This document shows positions 60,681 through 64,000 of a stretch of DNA of 64,000 bases, piece after piece (the stretch's first letter is position 1; every line of letters begins with the position of its first letter). The notes beneath the pieces were generated by a model. It saw only the letters and a program-made list of their open reading frames with translations. It searched no databases and was not told where the DNA came from. Source of the DNA: Caproicibacter sp047777415 (GTDB lineage Bacteria; Bacillota; Clostridia; Oscillospirales; Acutalibacteraceae); NCBI GenBank assembly GCA_047777415.1, contig JBKEEO010000002.1, positions 868,001-932,000 of the forward strand, read 5' to 3'. The position numbers and the translations under genes are program-made.

Positions 60681-62488
60681 ATGAATAAAGCCGCTTTAGT
60701 ACATCGCCCTATTGAAGATTTCGTTTACCCAACTGCTTCTAATAAACTCATATTTCGCTTTCAAGCGGCCAGAAAAGACATAAAGAAATGCACGCTTGTG
60801 TGTTGGCGAAGATATGAGGATTTTCCGAAATTCAGACGTATACCCATGCGGTGTGTATTACGAGACGCGAACCATGATTATTTCGAAGTGGAAGCAGTAT
60901 TCCCAAGAACAGCATGTTACATACGTTATTACTTTGAGCTGAGCGATGGAAATCAAACAGTGTGGTATGGCCGGTATGGTACTCAATCTCAAAATCTGAA
61001 ACCGGAAAATGATTTCTTTGAATATCTTTTTCCGAATATTCAGGATGGACATCAAACTCCTGAATGGTGCAAACGACAAATATATTACCAAATATTTCCT
61101 GACCGGTTTAAAAATGGAGATAGGACAAATGATCCCGTAGACGCAGTTCCTTGGGATTCCGTTCCAACACGCGATAATGTAATGGGTGGGGATTTGGCTG
61201 GAATTGTGGATCGTATTGATTATTTGGTTTATTTAGGAATCACTTGTATTTATCTAAACCCAATCTTCAAAGGATATTCCAATCATAAATACGATACCAT
61301 TGATTACTACAAGATTGACCCACAGTTTGGCACGGAAAAAGATCTATTAAACTTGACGGAAAAATGCCATGAAAAAGGCATTCGGATTATTTTGGATGGT
61401 GTTTTAATCATAGTGGATATTATTTTCCTCCCTTTCAGGATTTACTGAAAAATGGCAATCAATCTCGTTATAAAAACTGGTTTTTCCCTTTGGAATTTCC
61501 AGTGAAGATAGATCCACCCAATTATGAATGTGTCGGGTATTACAAATGGATGCCAAAATTAAATTTGGCCAATCCGGAGACTCGGGAATATTTTATCAAC
61601 GTTGGGCGGTATTGGATTGAAAAATATGGAATTGATGGATGGCGACTGGATGTCGCTGATGAAATTGAAGGGCGGTTTTGGGAAAGGTTTTCCGACTCTA
61701 TCAAAAGAGACTTTCCAGACACTGTTCTGATTGGAGAAAGCTGGGGCGATGCCGGGCGATTAGTACTTGGAAATCGCTTGGACGGTGCTATGAACTACTT
61801 GTTTAAAGATGCGGTCACCGATTGGTTAGCGAAAGAAAAAATTGATGTGCTGGAATTTGACAACCGCATCAATTACATGCTTTCGTTGTACCCTGAAACG
61901 ACCCGCCAATGTATGTATAATCTGTTAGATAGTCACGATACACCCCGATTTTTATATGATTGTGGAGGCGATATACGAAAATTAAAGCTGGCAGTTGCGT
62001 TTATGATGACTTTTCCAGGATGCCCAGCAATATTTTATGGAGACGAAATTGGTTTAACAGGAGCAAATGACCCGGATTGCCGCAGAGCCATGCCATGGGA
62101 TAAAGACCAACATAACCGGATGCTATTTGATTGGTATCGTCAATTGATTGGTATCCGTAAGAAATACGATACTTTAAACACGGGCAGTTTTCGTACAAAT
62201 ATTTGTAATCCCGAAACAGGTATATATGGGTTTATTCGTTCTGTTTCCGATCAGAACATTTACATTGTGTTAAATCCCAGTGAACAGGAACAGGTTGTGA
62301 CTGTGCCTCTTTTAGATCAGCAACGTAACTGGTTAGAAATGATAGAGGGGGAAACTGTTGTTGCAGAAAGGATTTCTAACGAAACAGGCTTTTATAATCA
62401 AGACATTGAACCGTATAAAAGCCAATTAAAAACTAACATGGCGCCTTATTCTTTAAAAATATTTATAGAAAGTGGTGGAAAGGTATGA
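60681..62488 (+). pseudogene. GH13 neopullulanase/cyclomaltodextrinase-type enzyme, split by a single-base frameshift
   Basis: Two adjoining frames (60681-61448 and about 61407-62488) together give about 600 residues: N-terminal beta-sandwich (CBM34-like), (beta/alpha)8 barrel and C-terminal domain. In the conserved region I, DGV is followed by a frame break; adding one T in the T run 61403-61406 restores DGVFNHSGYYFPPF and full continuity. Downstream catalytic residues are intact: nucleophile Asp in GWRLDVADE (codon 61649), acid/base Glu in IGESW (61736) and Asp in SHDTPR (61937). No signal peptide, so it would hydrolyse imported maltodextrins in the cytoplasm. Either a real inactivation, a slippage site or a sequencing error. 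ATG 60681 with AGGAG. Confidence 0.88.
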
Positions 62489-63807
62489 AATTTTCAGCAA
62501 GTAAAAAAATTCTGGCATTTGTCCTTTCAGCGGCCACAATGTTGACAGCACTGACCGCTTGTTCAGGACAAATACCAGAAAACAGTTCATCTGCCGGAAA
62601 TCGGCAAGAAGGAAATGACACATCCCAAAGCAATGCACCAAAAGAAACCATTACACTAAACTTTTGGCATCATTACAGTGCACAATCTCCGGAAAATGAA
62701 ACTCTAACGAAAATTTTAATCCCAGAATTCGAAAAAGAAAATCCGGGTTATAAAATTAATGCGACATCTTATGAATGGGCAAAACTCCACGATAAAATTT
62801 TAGTAAGTTCCAGTGCCAACACGTTACCGGATGTCGCACGGCTTGACATTGCTTGGGTACCGGAATTTCAAAAGCTTGGTATTCTTGTTCCGCTCAACAA
62901 AGAAATGAGCGACTTTGACCAAGTTTCCGGTAGCCTATTGGAAAATGCTATGGGTACCTCTAGAATTGGAGGGGATTATTACGCGCTTGCACTCAATACA
63001 AACACAAAAATTCTGTTTTACAACAAAAAGTTACTGCAGGAAAAAGGAGTGCCTGTTCCAACAACAATGGAGGAATTTGTTGCGGCAGCCAAAAAGCTCT
63101 CCGGGAAAAACGGCAATGGTCAGCAAATATGGGGCTGCACAGAACCTGCACTGTCAGGATGGAATGTACTTCCATACATTTGGAGTATGGGTGGTGACAT
63201 CACCAATGAAGATTATACAAAAGCTTCCGGGTATTTAAATGGGCCCAAGACTGTTCAGGCAATACAGATGCTTGCAGACCTTTATCAATCTGATACTATG
63301 ACCGGTTTCAACAGCGGAGATATTCCCATGACGGATGGATTCGGTACCGGACGCTACGCAATGCTTTTAGAAGGTCCGTGGAAAATTGCGGAGTTAAAAG
63401 GCGCTTATCCGGACTTTTCTTACGGCATGGCAGATGTACCAACCGGAGAAGGCGGCTCTCATTCTGTTTTGGGCGGTGAAGATATCGGGATGTTTTCTTC
63501 CGCTAACAAAGAAGGGGCCTGGAAATTTATGAAGTTTATGACGAGCGAATTCGCCCAAGAAGAAATGGCCAAATGCGGACTTATCCCTGTCAATAAAGCG
63601 GCTTTAGACAGTGAAGTGATTCAAGAAGCTTCTTTTGCTCCGTTTTTAGATGCCATAAAAAATGCTAAAGCCCGTCCTCCAGTAGCAACATGGACCGAAA
63701 TTGACAATCTCCTTACGACCGCTGTAACCGCGATTGTGAAAGAGGGAGCGGATGCACAAAAAACACTGGATACACTTGCAGCGAAAGTGGATGAATTACT
63801 TCAATAG
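62485..63807 (+). CDS. Sugar ABC transporter substrate-binding lipoprotein (MalE-like)
   Basis: 440 residues: lipoprotein signal peptide with lipobox LTAC (Cys26), Ser/Asn-rich linker to about 55, then a family 1 extracellular solute-binding domain (ITLNFWHHYSAQSPENETLTKILIPEFEKENPGYKINATSYEW; DGFGTGRYAMLLEGPWKIAELKG). Likely captures maltodextrin at the cell surface for the permease that follows. Its ATG overlaps the GH13 stop by 4 bp (ATGA). Confidence 0.93.
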   Translation: MKFSASKKILAFVLSAATMLTALTACSGQIPENSSSAGNRQEGNDTSQSNAPKETITLNFWHHYSAQSPENETLTKILIPEFEKENPGYKINATSYEWAKLHDKILVSSSANTLPDVARLDIAWVPEFQKLGILVPLNKEMSDFDQVSGSLLENAMGTSRIGGDYYALALNTNTKILFYNKKLLQEKGVPVPTTMEEFVAAAKKLSGKNGNGQQIWGCTEPALSGWNVLPYIWSMGGDITNEDYTKASGYLNGPKTVQAIQMLADLYQSDTMTGFNSGDIPMTDGFGTGRYAMLLEGPWKIAELKGAYPDFSYGMADVPTGEGGSHSVLGGEDIGMFSSANKEGAWKFMKFMTSEFAQEEMAKCGLIPVNKAALDSEVIQEASFAPFLDAIKNAKARPPVATWTEIDNLLTTAVTAIVKEGADAQKTLDTLAAKVDELLQ

Positions 63808-63880
63808 TATAAATCAATCATAGAGGTTCCGTCAACAGGAAGAATAAAACATGCAAACAATATAGGGAAAGGATGGCACC

Positions 63881-64000
63881 ATGGAGGCAAAATCACTCAA
63901 AAATAAATTGCAGATTTTTTTGCTTTTATTGCCCGGGATTTTTATGTTCGTGGTATTTACCATTTATCCGATTGTAAAACTACTTTACATGAGTTTTGTT
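63881..64000 (+). CDS. Sugar ABC transporter permease, N-terminal part (MalF-like)
   Basis: Only the first 40 codons are in the window. ATG with AAAGGA upstream; KNKLQIFLLLLPGIFMFVVFTIYPIVKLLYMSF is the usual first membrane segment of MalF/UgpA-type permeases. Follows the binding protein by 73 bp, so the same operon. Confidence 0.85.
   Translation, partial: MEAKSLKNKLQIFLLLLPGIFMFVVFTIYPIVKLLYMSFV

Noticed and set aside
1..64000. CRISPR arrays, prophage, toxin-antitoxin or restriction systems
   Set aside because: I found no regularly spaced repeats and no proteins of these classes on either strand.

Overview
The window is ordinary-GC chromosomal DNA from an anaerobic, Gram-positive, spore-former-type bacterium of the class Clostridia (the gene set suggests an Oscillospiraceae/Ruminococcaceae relative; this is inference). 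Support comes from a T-box on alaS, sigma-A promoters with 17-bp spacers, AGGAGG ribosome sites, small Clostridia proteins (DUF951, DUF1836, DUF1858, DUF6774-like, ComFB), a Na+-pumping decarboxylase pair, two-subunit L-serine dehydratase and ThyX.

Layout. 1-3111: hinT end and alaS under a T-box leader. 3136-11758: one long leftward operon, thyX-tmk-DUF2156-GNAT-DJ-1-folate cyclo-ligase-mltG-U32 protein-PBP. 11868-13049: two rightward unknowns, one Cys-rich. 13103-17319: pcrA, then oadG-oadB. 17374-20778: AraC regulator-DUF1836, and asnB. 20846-24609: NlpC/P60 hydrolase, murE-murF. 24616-26401: radical SAM gene with a duplicated upstream motif. 26416-36580: surface polysaccharide locus with five glycosyltransferases, a Wzz/BY-kinase-like protein with a ruined P-loop, and a Wzy-like polymerase, interrupted by DUF421/DUF4363. 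36788-40399: DUF1858-trmK-nif3-rqcH. 40502-41979: CPA2 antiporter. 42051-44089: CheY-CheC-diguanylate cyclase. 44206-49213: DUF951-prfA-tsaC-coaE-slt-M18 peptidase. 49239-53591: birA, then gltX-glnS. 53596-54708: an intact IS481-like insertion sequence flanked by a 25-bp direct repeat, inserted in the 3' end of vanY. 54679-58161: vanY, ybjQ, sdaAB-sdaAA, comFB. 58354-58430: a CAU-anticodon tRNA. 58674-59403: IS256-family remnant. 59467-64000: AT-richer maltodextrin locus (LacI regulator with operators, frameshifted GH13 enzyme, sugar-binding lipoprotein, permease cut by the window edge).

Most genes are housekeeping: translation (alaS, gltX, glnS, prfA, tsaC, trmK, rqcH), wall synthesis (PBP, mltG, murE, murF, slt, vanY), nucleotide and cofactor metabolism. 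The most unusual items are the IS (25-bp duplication, DD45E spacing, supplies the stop codon of vanY), the CheY-CheC-GGDEF module, the degenerate BY-kinase, the KTA-variant PBP preceded by a hairpin that hides its ribosome site, the duplicated motif before the radical SAM gene, and the single-base frameshift in the GH13 catalytic region. I found no CRISPR array, prophage or recognisable defence system.
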